NCBI RefSeq assembly: GCF_037414475.1
Contig: NZ_CP147913.1
Coordinates: 5,640,001 to 5,704,000, forward strand
DNA length: 64,000 nt
Direction: 5' to 3'
Source: Myxococcus stipitatus
Lineage (GTDB): Bacteria; Myxococcota; Myxococcia; Myxococcales; Myxococcaceae
Shown here: piece by piece, positions 52,462-62,366 of the stretch
Numbering within the stretch: position 1 is the stretch's first letter
How the letters are laid out: each line of letters begins with the position of its first letter
Made by a program: the position numbers and the translations under genes
The notes under the pieces: model-generated
The model's database searches: none
What the model was told of the DNA's origin: nothing
Seen by the model: the letters and a program-made list of their open reading frames with translations, nothing else

Positions 52462-53631
52462 TCAACCTGTCCGCACTTCAGGGTGAGCCATTCGTGAGCC
52501 GTGCTCCCCCAGCTTCAGATCCCGGTGCAACCCAGCATCCCTGCTGACCCGCCAGATCTTCTGGTCCAGGTAGTAGTGATGCAGCGCGAAGCCCCAGATG
52601 AAGCCCGCCATGAAGTCCCGCAGCGTGAGTCCTGCCCCCATGGCGAGCTTCACGTCGAACACACCACAACCGGGGTGAGCGCCGAAGCCGCATCCCAGCC
52701 CTCGGTACAGCAGTGTGAAGAGAACTCCGCAGACGGCGTAGATGAGGAATCGCTGGCTGACCTTGGGTGCCCATCCGAAGGACTCCGTGTCCGCGCCCGG
52801 GGCGTGATAGCGATTGCGGTGATAGAACCAGACGACGCCGTGATACTGCACGTTGTGGAACGCCGTCACCGCCACGGCGAACATGATGAAGTCCATTTTC
52901 ACGGACACGGATGGCCAGAAGACCAGCACCGACAGCCCCACCGCGGCCGCCATCATCAGGAGCTTGGGCCCGTTGACCCGCTGGCCCGTGCGCCAGCGCC
53001 AGAGCTGTCGTGTCGCGCTCAGGAGCACCACCGCGAGCACCAGCGTGAAGCACGCCGCCGAGACGAGAGGCTCCCACGTGGGCTCCCCCGTCAGGCCCAA
53101 TTGCTTGCGCGCGGTCGGGTGGCTCACGGCGAAGGCGACGAAGGGCGCGAGCAGTCCGGTGTACAGCGTCACGCTGTCCAGCGTGCGGTCCAGGGGGGAG
53201 GCTTCACCCGCCTTGCGCTGGTACAGGGCCATCAAGCCGTAGTGCTGCCGCACGACATGCCAGTACGCCCAGAGCGCGGCGAAGGTGAGGAACAGCAGGA
53301 AGGGCAGCTTGGTCCCCAGCGCGAGGGAGGCGGCGAAGCAGATGGGGCCTGACGCGAACCAGCCGAGGCTGCCCAGGAGCAGCTTGCGCCGCGTGCGCCA
53401 TTCCCTGGCGTCCAGGTAGGTGCGCGAGAGGGTGGCGAAGAGGTGGGGTCCGTCCAGCACCAGGACCCAGGCCCACCACAACACGAGGCTGCTGACGCCT
53501 CCCCAGACGTGGAGGCCCACGAGGGCGAGGCTCGCGCCGGTACCTCCCAGCGTGGAAAGCAGGTCGTGCTGGCGGTTGACCAGCCAGCCTGCGTGAGGGG
53601 CCTGGGACACGGCGAGAGGGGCGGTGCTCAT
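52462..53631 (-). CDS. Polytopic membrane protein with conserved-looking His clusters
   Basis: A 389-residue protein with about nine hydrophobic helices. I do not recognise a named family. Histidines occur in groups near membrane boundaries: WHVVRQHYGLM (H-x4-H), FHNVQYHGVVWFYHRNRYH (H-x4-H and further), and ALHHYYLDQKIWR. Such patterns resemble membrane di-iron enzymes such as desaturases, hydroxylases and carotenoid oxygenase-like proteins, but this is inference. A downstream ATG (53631) is used because upstream codons lack a signal or site. The neighbours are a hypothetical protein and the PilZ-Hsp70 gene, divergently arranged. Confidence 0.6.
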   Translation of the reverse strand: MSTAPLAVSQAPHAGWLVNRQHDLLSTLGGTGASLALVGLHVWGGVSSLVLWWAWVLVLDGPHLFATLSRTYLDAREWRTRRKLLLGSLGWFASGPICFAASLALGTKLPFLLFLTFAALWAYWHVVRQHYGLMALYQRKAGEASPLDRTLDSVTLYTGLLAPFVAFAVSHPTARKQLGLTGEPTWEPLVSAACFTLVLAVVLLSATRQLWRWRTGQRVNGPKLLMMAAAVGLSVLVFWPSVSVKMDFIMFAVAVTAFHNVQYHGVVWFYHRNRYHAPGADTESFGWAPKVSQRFLIYAVCGVLFTLLYRGLGCGFGAHPGCGVFDVKLAMGAGLTLRDFMAGFIWGFALHHYYLDQKIWRVSRDAGLHRDLKLGEHGSRMAHPEVRTG

Positions 53632-53778
53632 GCGGTGGACTCCTCGCAAGCCTCGCGAAGATACAGGAAGGTGCAGGTAGGCCGTGTGCCCACCTGGAGT
53701 CCTCGCTGGGCCTGGCAACCAACCGAGGGCCCAAAACCTACTTGAGCCGCGTGCTGTGTACCGCGATGGTGGCAGGTC

Positions 53779-56700
53779 ATGGATCAAGGCAGGCGCACCA
53801 CGGACCGGAAATCAGTGGGTCTGTTGGTGAAGCTCAAGCATGAGAGCGTGGGGAGCTTCGCGGAGGAGTTCGCCACCAACCTGAGCCCGGGCGGGATGTT
53901 CATCCGTTCGCGCACCCCGCAGCCCGTGGGGACACCCGTCAAGTTCGAGGTGCAGATCGCCGGAGGGGTGCGCGTGCTGCGCGGCACCGCCAACGTGCGC
54001 TGGGTCCGCGAAGTGGGGGACCCCTCGGGGCCTCCTGGCATGGGCCTCCAGTTCCATGAGCTGGACCCGGCGAGCCGCGCGCTCGTGGACATGATGCTGT
54101 TGCAGCGCAGGCCGGAGGCGCCCATCGCCCCCGTGTCGCCGCTGCCCGCGATTGCTCCGGCCGTGGCGCCGCTGGCTCCCGCGATTGCTCCGCTGGCGCC
54201 GGCTGTTGCCCCCGTGCGGGTGACGCCCGTGGCTCCGGCTCCGCAGGCGCAGCAGGGCGCGGCGCTGGATTCGCTGTTCGATGACTTGGAGGCTCCGCCG
54301 CCTCCAGCCGCGGACAGCGATGTGGATATTCCGCTCGATGAGCTCATCGCGAGCACGCCGCCGCCTCCCGATGCGGGGCCCGGAGATGAGCCTTTGCCCG
54401 GGCTCGATTTCGAGATGGGCGGCGATGACGCTCCGTTGGCGATGGGGGCGATTCTCGACGAGCCTCCCATCGAGGTGGGCATCACGGTCGAGGTGGAGAG
54501 CTCCTCGTCGGTGCCGGCGCAGGCCGGTGTGCCGATGGAGTTCGACCTGGACCTGACGGAGGCGGCGGTCACGTCGGCTCCGGCTGGCGCTTCCTCGCGT
54601 CCGGGGGCCGCGAAGGCGGGTGGGGCGGAGTTCGAGCTGGATTTCAGCGATGTGGTGGAAGAACTCCCGACCGTGTCCGCCGTGCGTCCGGTTGCTCCAC
54701 CGCGGGCCCCCGCGGCCGCGAAGTCGGGTGGCGGGTCGACGGAGTTCGACCTGGATTTGAGCGATGCGGTGGAAGAGCTTCCGGCCGCCCCCGCTGCGCG
54801 CCCGGCGGTGGTTCCTCCTGCCCCTCCCGTGGCCGCCACGCGCCCGGCTGCCGTGCCTCCAGCGCACAAGCAGAGCAAGGCGAGTCTTGAGTTTGAGTTG
54901 GATTTCAGCGACGCGATGGAGGAGTTGCCTCCGGCCGCGCCACCTCCGGCTCCGACGAAGTCTCGCTCGTTGGGGGGGGCGTTCGAGTTCGATCTGGATT
55001 TGTCGGACATGAAGGCGGGGGGCTCGCCTGGCGTTGCGGCTCCTCGCGTTCCCGCGCCGCCTCCCGTCGAAACACCACGGGTGTCTCCGCTGCCGGTTGG
55101 ATTCCCGCCGCCTCCGCCTCCGGCCTCTGCGTTCCAGCCGCCTCCGCCTCCGGCCTCTGCGTTCCAGCCGCCTCCGCCTCCGGCCTCTGCGTTCCAGCCG
55201 CCTCCGCCTCCGGCCTCTGCGTTCCAGCCGCCTCCGCCGCCCAGCGCGTCACCCGCGCTGCCGAACGTTCGTCGCGAGGCTCCTCGTGCTCCGGACCCCG
55301 TTTCCACTCCCACGCTGCTGACGCCAGCCGCGAAGCCCTCGGCTCCCACGGCCCCGCCTCTCGATGAGCGCGGCCTGCCGAAGACGGTCTTCCTCCCGCC
55401 GCCTCCGCAAATCGCGGGCACGGGCCCAGTCATCGGCATCGACCTGGGCACCACCAACTCGTGCGTGGCGCTCCTGTCCAACGGGCGGCCCATCGTCCTT
55501 CGCTCGCGCGAGGGCTACAACACCATCCCGTCGGTCATCTCGCTCAACAACCAGAACAAGCTGCTCGTCAGCCACCGCGCGAAGAACCAGCTGGTCCTCC
55601 GTCCGCAGCACACCATCTACGGCGCGAAGCGGCTCGTCGGCCGTCCCTATGACAGCGCCGTGGTGAACCAGGTCCGCGAGCGCTTCCACTACGACATCGT
55701 CCCCGATGCCGCCGGACGCGCCGCCGTGCGGCTCGGCGACGCGGTGCTCTCTCTCGAGGAAGTGCAGGCCATCATCCTGCGCGAGTGCAAGGAGATGGCG
55801 GAGGCCCACCTCAACCAGAAGGTCGAGCGCGCCGTCGTCACCGTCCCCGCCTACTACTCCGAGCCCCAGCGCGAAGCCGTCCGCAAGTCCGGCATCCTCG
55901 CGGGCCTCAAAATCGAGCGCATCCTCAACGAGCCCACCTCGGCCGCGCTCGCGTATGGCCTCAACCGCGAGCTCAACAAGAAGGTCCTCGTCTACGACCT
56001 CGGCGGCGGTACTTTCGACGCCACCATCCTCAAAATCGAGAAGAACGTCTTCGAGGTGCTCGGCACCGGCGGCGACATCTTCCTGGGTGGTATCGACTTC
56101 GACAACCTCATCGTCGACTTCCTCCTCCAGCGCTTCCAGGAGAAGGAGGGCCTCGCCTTCAACGGCGACGGCATCGCCCTCTCGCGCGTCAGCGACGCCG
56201 CCGAGCGCGCCAAGATGGCCCTCTCCGAGCGCGCCAGCTTCGAGGTCCACATCCCCATGCTGATGATGGACGACGCGGGACGCCCCCGTGACCTGCGCGT
56301 CGTGATGAACCGTCAGGAGCTGGAGAAGATTTGCGACCCGCTGCTCAGCCGCACCGTCGACGTCGTGCGCGACGTGCTCCTCGACGCGAAGCTCAAGGCC
56401 AGCGAGGTCGATGACATCATCCTCGTGGGCGGCATGAGCCGCATGCCGCTCGTGCGCGACAAGCTCAAGGGCCTGTTCGGCAAGAGCGCGCAGGCCAGCG
56501 TCAACGCGGACGAGGCCGTGGCGCTCGGCGCCGCGCTCTACTCGGGCTCGGTGGACAAGGTGAGCAGCGTCGTCCTCATCGACGTGCTGCCCATGACGGT
56601 GGGCGTGGCCATGCCCGGCGGCGCCTTCAAGCGCGTCATCGAGCGCAACAGCCCGCTGCCCGCCCAGCGCTCCTTCGCCATCAGCACCAACAAGGACAAC

Positions 56701-57057
56701 GAGGAGTTCCTCGAGCTGTCCCTGTTCCAGGGCGAGGACAATCACATCTCCGCCAACGAGTACCTGGGCACCGTGCGCATCGAGGGCCTGCCCAAGGGCC
56801 CGAAGGGCTCCGTGCGAGTCGCCGTCACCATCAAGCTGGATTCGGAGTGTGTGCTGCACGTCGAGGCCCGCGAATACTCCACGCGCAAGGAAGTGAAGGC
56901 CACGCTGGCCACGCGCTACTCACCCGAGGAGCTCCAGAAGCAGCTCCAGGTCAGCAAGGAGTCCGTGAAGGCCGCCGAGGAGCGCCGGGGCGCGGACCTC
57001 AAGGAGCGCGCCGGTGGCTTCTGGCGCTTCGTGAAGAAGGCGCTGGGCCGCAAGTAG
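53779..57057 (+). CDS. PilZ domain fused to a DnaK/Hsp70 domain, with repeat-rich linker
   Basis: A 1092-residue protein. Residues about 5-110 resemble the myxobacterial PilZ-type domain (TDRKSVGLLVKLKHES, NLSPGGMFIRS, GMGLQFHELD). Residues about 120-545 are Pro/Ala-rich, with five short acidic motifs of the form EFxLDxSDxxEE and four exact PPPPPASAFQ repeats. Residues about 549-1080 are Hsp70: IGIDLGTTNSCVAL, VYDLGGGTFDAT, GGMSRMPLVRDKL, and a substrate-binding domain with HVEAREYSTRK. The end is Lys-rich. In myxobacteria some DnaK-like proteins act in motility and development, and PilZ domains bind cyclic-di-GMP, so this could be a second-messenger-controlled chaperone (inferred). ATG 53779 has no strong site. 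Confidence 0.88.
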   Translation: MDQGRRTTDRKSVGLLVKLKHESVGSFAEEFATNLSPGGMFIRSRTPQPVGTPVKFEVQIAGGVRVLRGTANVRWVREVGDPSGPPGMGLQFHELDPASRALVDMMLLQRRPEAPIAPVSPLPAIAPAVAPLAPAIAPLAPAVAPVRVTPVAPAPQAQQGAALDSLFDDLEAPPPPAADSDVDIPLDELIASTPPPPDAGPGDEPLPGLDFEMGGDDAPLAMGAILDEPPIEVGITVEVESSSSVPAQAGVPMEFDLDLTEAAVTSAPAGASSRPGAAKAGGAEFELDFSDVVEELPTVSAVRPVAPPRAPAAAKSGGGSTEFDLDLSDAVEELPAAPAARPAVVPPAPPVAATRPAAVPPAHKQSKASLEFELDFSDAMEELPPAAPPPAPTKSRSLGGAFEFDLDLSDMKAGGSPGVAAPRVPAPPPVETPRVSPLPVGFPPPPPPASAFQPPPPPASAFQPPPPPASAFQPPPPPASAFQPPPPPSASPALPNVRREAPRAPDPVSTPTLLTPAAKPSAPTAPPLDERGLPKTVFLPPPPQIAGTGPVIGIDLGTTNSCVALLSNGRPIVLRSREGYNTIPSVISLNNQNKLLVSHRAKNQLVLRPQHTIYGAKRLVGRPYDSAVVNQVRERFHYDIVPDAAGRAAVRLGDAVLSLEEVQAIILRECKEMAEAHLNQKVERAVVTVPAYYSEPQREAVRKSGILAGLKIERILNEPTSAALAYGLNRELNKKVLVYDLGGGTFDATILKIEKNVFEVLGTGGDIFLGGIDFDNLIVDFLLQRFQEKEGLAFNGDGIALSRVSDAAERAKMALSERASFEVHIPMLMMDDAGRPRDLRVVMNRQELEKICDPLLSRTVDVVRDVLLDAKLKASEVDDIILVGGMSRMPLVRDKLKGLFGKSAQASVNADEAVALGAALYSGSVDKVSSVVLIDVLPMTVGVAMPGGAFKRVIERNSPLPAQRSFAISTNKDNEEFLELSLFQGEDNHISANEYLGTVRIEGLPKGPKGSVRVAVTIKLDSECVLHVEAREYSTRKEVKATLATRYSPEELQKQLQVSKESVKAAEERRGADLKERAGGFWRFVKKALGRK
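55108..55227 (+). repeat. Four exact 30-bp repeats in the linker of the PilZ-Hsp70 gene
   Basis: Four identical copies of a 30-base unit encode PPPPPASAFQ. Perfect identity at the third codon positions suggests recent expansion or ongoing length change rather than constraint on the exact linker length. Confidence 0.9.
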
Positions 57058-57073
57058 CCCCACCCGCCGAGGG

Positions 57074-57325
57074 ATGAAAGGACCCGCGCTCTTGACTCAA
57101 CACACTCCCTCCCGCCGGCGCTGCTCGTTCTGCGGCGCCTCCGAGCCGCGCGCGGGCCGGCTCCACCCCGGCACCGGCGGGGCCGCCATCTGTGACTCCT
57201 GCGTGGTGCGCTTGTTCGCCCACCTGGACCGGGAAGCCTTCAACTCCATCCCCGCCGAGGCCCAACGCCCGGACGAAGTCTGGACCGAAAGAGGCCCATG
57301 CCCGCCACCGCGCCCCGGTACCTGA
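57074..57325 (+). CDS. Stand-alone ClpX-type C4 zinc-finger protein
   Basis: An 83-residue protein. Residues about 17-45 contain the four Cys of a ClpX-like zinc-binding domain: CSFCG and later ICDSCV. There is no AAA+ domain. In ClpX this domain binds adaptors and substrates, so a lone copy might bind the same partners (inferred). The start at 57074 is 16 bases after the Hsp70 stop. The end overlaps the next start by 28 bases, so the three genes probably form one operon. Confidence 0.72.
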   Translation: MKGPALLTQHTPSRRRCSFCGASEPRAGRLHPGTGGAAICDSCVVRLFAHLDREAFNSIPAEAQRPDEVWTERGPCPPPRPGT

Positions 57326-58578
57326 CGCGCTTCCAGTGTCTCACCGAGCGGTGCGAGGACACCTGCTGCGCGGGCCTCGTCGTCCCCGTGAGCCAGGCCC
57401 GCTGGCGCATCCTCCAGGACGCGGTGGCCGGAGGGCCGGATGCCTCGCGCGTCCAGTCCTTCGTCCTGCCCGACCCGGGGAGCGGCGCGGGCGCCGAGGC
57501 CGCGTACATCGCGAAGCGCGAGGACGGACACTGCACGTTCCTCGACGAGCGAAAGCTGTGCTCGCTGCACCAGAAGTACGGCGAGGCCGTGCTGCCGGAC
57601 GCGTGCGCCATGTTCCCGCGAGTCCCCACGCGCCGCGCGGAGCGGCTCGAGGTGACGGGCTCGTTCGGCTGTCCCGAAGTGGTCCGCTTGGCCCTGCTCG
57701 CGGAGGACGCGCTGGAGCAGGTGCCCGTGGACGCCTCCCTCGCGGGGAGGCCCGAACAGGCACGCGAGCTGGGTGCCGAGGACGCCTGGTCGCGAAACGC
57801 GGACCGCGTGCGCTCCGTCGCCCTGCACCTCCTGGAGCGGCGTGAGTACCCGTTCGCCTCGCGCCTGTTCATGCTCGGTGAGCTGGCGCGGAGGCTGGGG
57901 ACCTTCTACTTCCGAGGCACCGAGGCCTTTCGAGAAGAGGGCGCGCAGGCTCTGCTGACCGCGACGCTGAGCGACTTCGCGTCCGAAAAATCGCTCACGG
58001 AATTGCACCAGCAACTGGATTCCATCTCCCTCCCCGGAGGTCCCTGGGCCGCCATCTGCGGCGCGGTGCTCAAGTCGCGCCTGGGGGCCGCGGGCAGCAC
58101 GCGGTTCCACACCTGGGCTCGCGGAGTGCTCGACTCCTACGGTGGCGCGGATGCTTCGCCCGATGACGTCTGGGCCCTCCACGCACAGCGCCGGTCCAAG
58201 CTCGAATCCACGCTGGGCCCTCGGGTGGAGCAGTACTTCCGGCACTACGCCGTGAATCACTGGCTGCGAGTCCCCTTCACCGACGCGCCGTCGCTGATGG
58301 ACTACGTCTTCAAGCTGGCCCTGCGCGCCGCGGTGCTGCGGTGGACGCTGTCGGGCCACCCCACCGTGGCCGCGCTGTGTGAACAAGAGCAAGCGCCGGG
58401 ACTCGACGGCGCAGGCGATGCACAGGCCCGGTTGGACGCCGCCGCGGTGGAGTGCTTCCAGCTCAGCGCCAAGCACCTCGAGCAATCCCCGGAGCTGCAC
58501 TCCCTGGCCCACGGGCTCTCGGGCGGCGCGGGGGTGGACGCATTGCCCCGGATGCTCGTGCTCCTCAACGGCTTGTGA
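57298..58578 (+). CDS. FliB-like protein (flagellin lysine-N-methylase family)
   Basis: A 426-residue protein of the FliB family. The N-terminus RYLTRFQCLTERCEDTCCAGL carries Cys14, 19, 23 and 24, and later CTFLDERKLCSLHQ, PDACAMFPR and SFGCPEV add further Cys, matching the Cys-rich iron-sulfur-type pattern of FliB. The rest is helical. FliB methylates lysines in flagellin in flagellated bacteria, but myxobacteria move with pili and gliding motors and lack flagella. A different substrate, perhaps a pilus or motility protein or the preceding chaperone's clients, is inferred. The start at 57298 overlaps the zinc-finger gene. Confidence 0.8.
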   Translation: MPATAPRYLTRFQCLTERCEDTCCAGLVVPVSQARWRILQDAVAGGPDASRVQSFVLPDPGSGAGAEAAYIAKREDGHCTFLDERKLCSLHQKYGEAVLPDACAMFPRVPTRRAERLEVTGSFGCPEVVRLALLAEDALEQVPVDASLAGRPEQARELGAEDAWSRNADRVRSVALHLLERREYPFASRLFMLGELARRLGTFYFRGTEAFREEGAQALLTATLSDFASEKSLTELHQQLDSISLPGGPWAAICGAVLKSRLGAAGSTRFHTWARGVLDSYGGADASPDDVWALHAQRRSKLESTLGPRVEQYFRHYAVNHWLRVPFTDAPSLMDYVFKLALRAAVLRWTLSGHPTVAALCEQEQAPGLDGAGDAQARLDAAAVECFQLSAKHLEQSPELHSLAHGLSGGAGVDALPRMLVLLNGL

Positions 58579-58603
58579 GGAGCACGCGCCCCGCGGTCAG
58601 TGC

Positions 58604-59224
58604 TCAGGTCGCCGAGCGCGGCTTCGCGCCCAGCCGCTCCATCGCCTGACGGAACACCGCGTAGTCCTGCGCGCCCTGGATGCCGAAGCGGTCGCCGAGC
58701 ACGAACGTGGGCACCGCGCTGACGCCCATCTCGCGGGCCTCGCGCACCGAGTCCTCCACCACCTTCTCGAACTCGCCGCTCTCGACGGCGCGCTGGAGCG
58801 CGTCCGGGTCCAGGCCCGCCTCCTCGGCCGCTCCTCGGAGCGTGTCCCAGTGCCAGAGGTCCTGACCCTCGCTCCAGTACCGGCGCAGGATGGCCGCGTG
58901 GTAGGGCTCCAGCTTGCCCTGCGTCCTCGCGTACTCCGTCGCTTGATGGGCGCGCCGCGTGGAAGGGGTGATGTCGCGGAACACCATCTTCAGCCCGGCC
59001 GCCTCCGCCCGGGCCCTCAACGGGAAGTTGGGGTCCTTCAGCTTCTCGCGGATATGGGCGGGAAGGGGGAGCCCCTCGGGCGGTGTGTTCGGGTTGAGGA
59101 AGTACGGCCTCCAGTCCACCTCGATGTCGAACTCCTGCCGGAGCTTCTTCACCTCCTGCAGACCGATGTAGCACCAGGGACAGGCGAAGTCGGACCAGAC
59201 GCGGACGGTGATGGGCTCGCTCAT
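58604..59224 (-). CDS. DsbA-family (FrnE-like) thioredoxin-fold oxidoreductase
   Basis: A 206-residue cytosolic protein without a signal peptide. The CPWC active site lies at the N-terminus (VRVWSDFACPWCYIG), followed by a helical insert (DITPSTRRAHQATEYAR) and a cis-Pro loop in VSAVPTFVLGDRFGIQGAQ. This matches the FrnE branch of DsbA-like proteins, which act in redox stress or polyketide-associated isomerisation. No cluster context supports a specific substrate. Start ATG at 59224. Confidence 0.88.
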   Translation of the reverse strand: MSEPITVRVWSDFACPWCYIGLQEVKKLRQEFDIEVDWRPYFLNPNTPPEGLPLPAHIREKLKDPNFPLRARAEAAGLKMVFRDITPSTRRAHQATEYARTQGKLEPYHAAILRRYWSEGQDLWHWDTLRGAAEEAGLDPDALQRAVESGEFEKVVEDSVREAREMGVSAVPTFVLGDRFGIQGAQDYAVFRQAMERLGAKPRSAT

Positions 59225-59489
59225 GCCCTCTCACTAACCCGGGTGCCGCGCCACGTCATGGCTTCCTCGCTCCTCGCGCTCACCCGCCCGGTCCTCGGAG
59301 CGTGAGGGTCCGCCCTCCTTGACCGTGTTGCCGCGGCCTTTCTTGACGCGCCGGGCATACAGCGGGCGCTCGCATGTTCCTGGGCCCCAAGGTGGACAGC
59401 GCCTGGAGGAGCGGGCACGGTCCACCCTCGAAAGCCCCGCCCGTCCGCTTGTCTGGAGGCAAGCGCGCGGGCCTACCCTGGAGGACACC

Positions 59490-61523
<2,034 letters not shown>

Positions 61524-61536
61524 CCCGCTGACACTT

Positions 61537-61567
61537 CCGGGGCCCGCGTCACGTCAGCGGGCCCCGG
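61537..61567. terminator. Bidirectional hairpin after the S9 peptidase gene
   Basis: Eleven perfect base pairs (61537-61547 with 61557-61567) around a nine-base loop, between the S9 peptidase stop and the convergent Cys-rich lipoprotein stop. No U-tract. Confidence 0.65.
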
Positions 61568-61579
61568 GGATGGTTCCCC

Positions 61580-61858
61580 TCAGGGGATGCCGGCGCAGTC
61601 GCCCAGGCAGCGGCCCACCGCTTCCGCGCAGCTGGTGTCCGAGAGGCAGTCGGCGCAGTCGGCGACGCGGTCCCTGCGCTCCTTGCTGTTCTTGTCGTCC
61701 ACCCAGTCGTTGATGTCGTCGGCGCACCTCGACGTGTCGAGGTCGTCGTCGATGCACTCGCGGCGGCGGTCGCAGATGGTGTCGGCGTTGCTGGAGCAAC
61801 CCGTGAGCAGCGCGCCGAGGGCGAGCAGGGTCATCACAGTGAGTTTGCGGATGGACAT
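61580..61858 (-). CDS. Small Cys-rich lipoprotein
   Basis: A 92-residue protein with lipobox ALLTGC (lipidated Cys near 21) and eight further Cys in CDRRREC, RCADD, DCADC, SCAE and GRCLGDC segments, suggesting several disulfides or a metal site in the periplasm. Family unknown; short Cys-rich lipoproteins of this kind are common in myxobacteria. Start ATG with CAT at 61856-61858; the longer open frame upstream overlaps the DUF1622 gene and is not used. Confidence 0.7.
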   Translation of the reverse strand: MSIRKLTVMTLLALGALLTGCSSNADTICDRRRECIDDDLDTSRCADDINDWVDDKNSKERRDRVADCADCLSDTSCAEAVGRCLGDCAGIP

Positions 61859-61908
61859 GGGGCGGTGTCCTAGCGCACCCGGCCGGCTTTCGAAAACCGT
61901 CCTGAGCG

Positions 61909-62313
61909 CTACTCGTGGCCGCTGGCGCCGGAGGGCTGTGAGCGTGTGTGCCCGCCTGGCTGGTGGGAGGGCCTGGGCTCGGGTTGCCACGGCCAGCGGC
62001 CCTCGAGCTCCACGGTGAGGGTGAAGCTGAGGAACGTCCGGATGAGGACGATTCCCCCCAGCACGATGACCCCCGAGAGGGTGGGCTCGTCGCTCACCGT
62101 GCGGATGATGTCCGCGGCGACGAGGAACTCCAGGCCGAGCAGGATGGCGCGGCCCATGTTGAGCCGGAAGCGCCGGTAGGCCTCCTGGGGTTGGAGTCCC
62201 TGGCGTCGGAGCAGCAGCAGCCCCGTGGCGAACACGGCGCCCAGCACCATGGCGCCCACGCCCGCGAGCTCCATCACCTGGGCGGACAGCGAGATGAGTG
62301 GCCGGAAGTCCAT
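61909..62313 (-). CDS. DUF1622-family membrane protein
   Basis: A 134-residue protein with three hydrophobic segments (about 13-35, 58-75, 80-98) and the LNMGRAILLGLEFLVAADIIRTV motif that marks DUF1622. The last 30 residues are Pro/His/Ser-rich and cytosolic. Function unknown. Start ATG at 62313. Confidence 0.8.
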   Translation of the reverse strand: MDFRPLISLSAQVMELAGVGAMVLGAVFATGLLLLRRQGLQPQEAYRRFRLNMGRAILLGLEFLVAADIIRTVSDEPTLSGVIVLGGIVLIRTFLSFTLTVELEGRWPWQPEPRPSHQPGGHTRSQPSGASGHE

Positions 62314-62366
62314 GGTGCCTCACTCTCCGAAGAAGGCTCCCGAGGATGTCGCCACGAGGAGGGGCT

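Noticed and set aside
55108..55227. Treating the 30-bp repeats in the PilZ-Hsp70 gene as a mobile or regulatory element
   Set aside because: They stay in frame and encode a Pro-rich linker, so simple in-frame expansion explains them.
59319..59489. An N-terminal extension of the S9 peptidase
   Set aside because: A TTG start with a perfect GGAGG gives a clean signal peptide at 59490; the upstream frame is Arg/Pro-rich and lacks a site.
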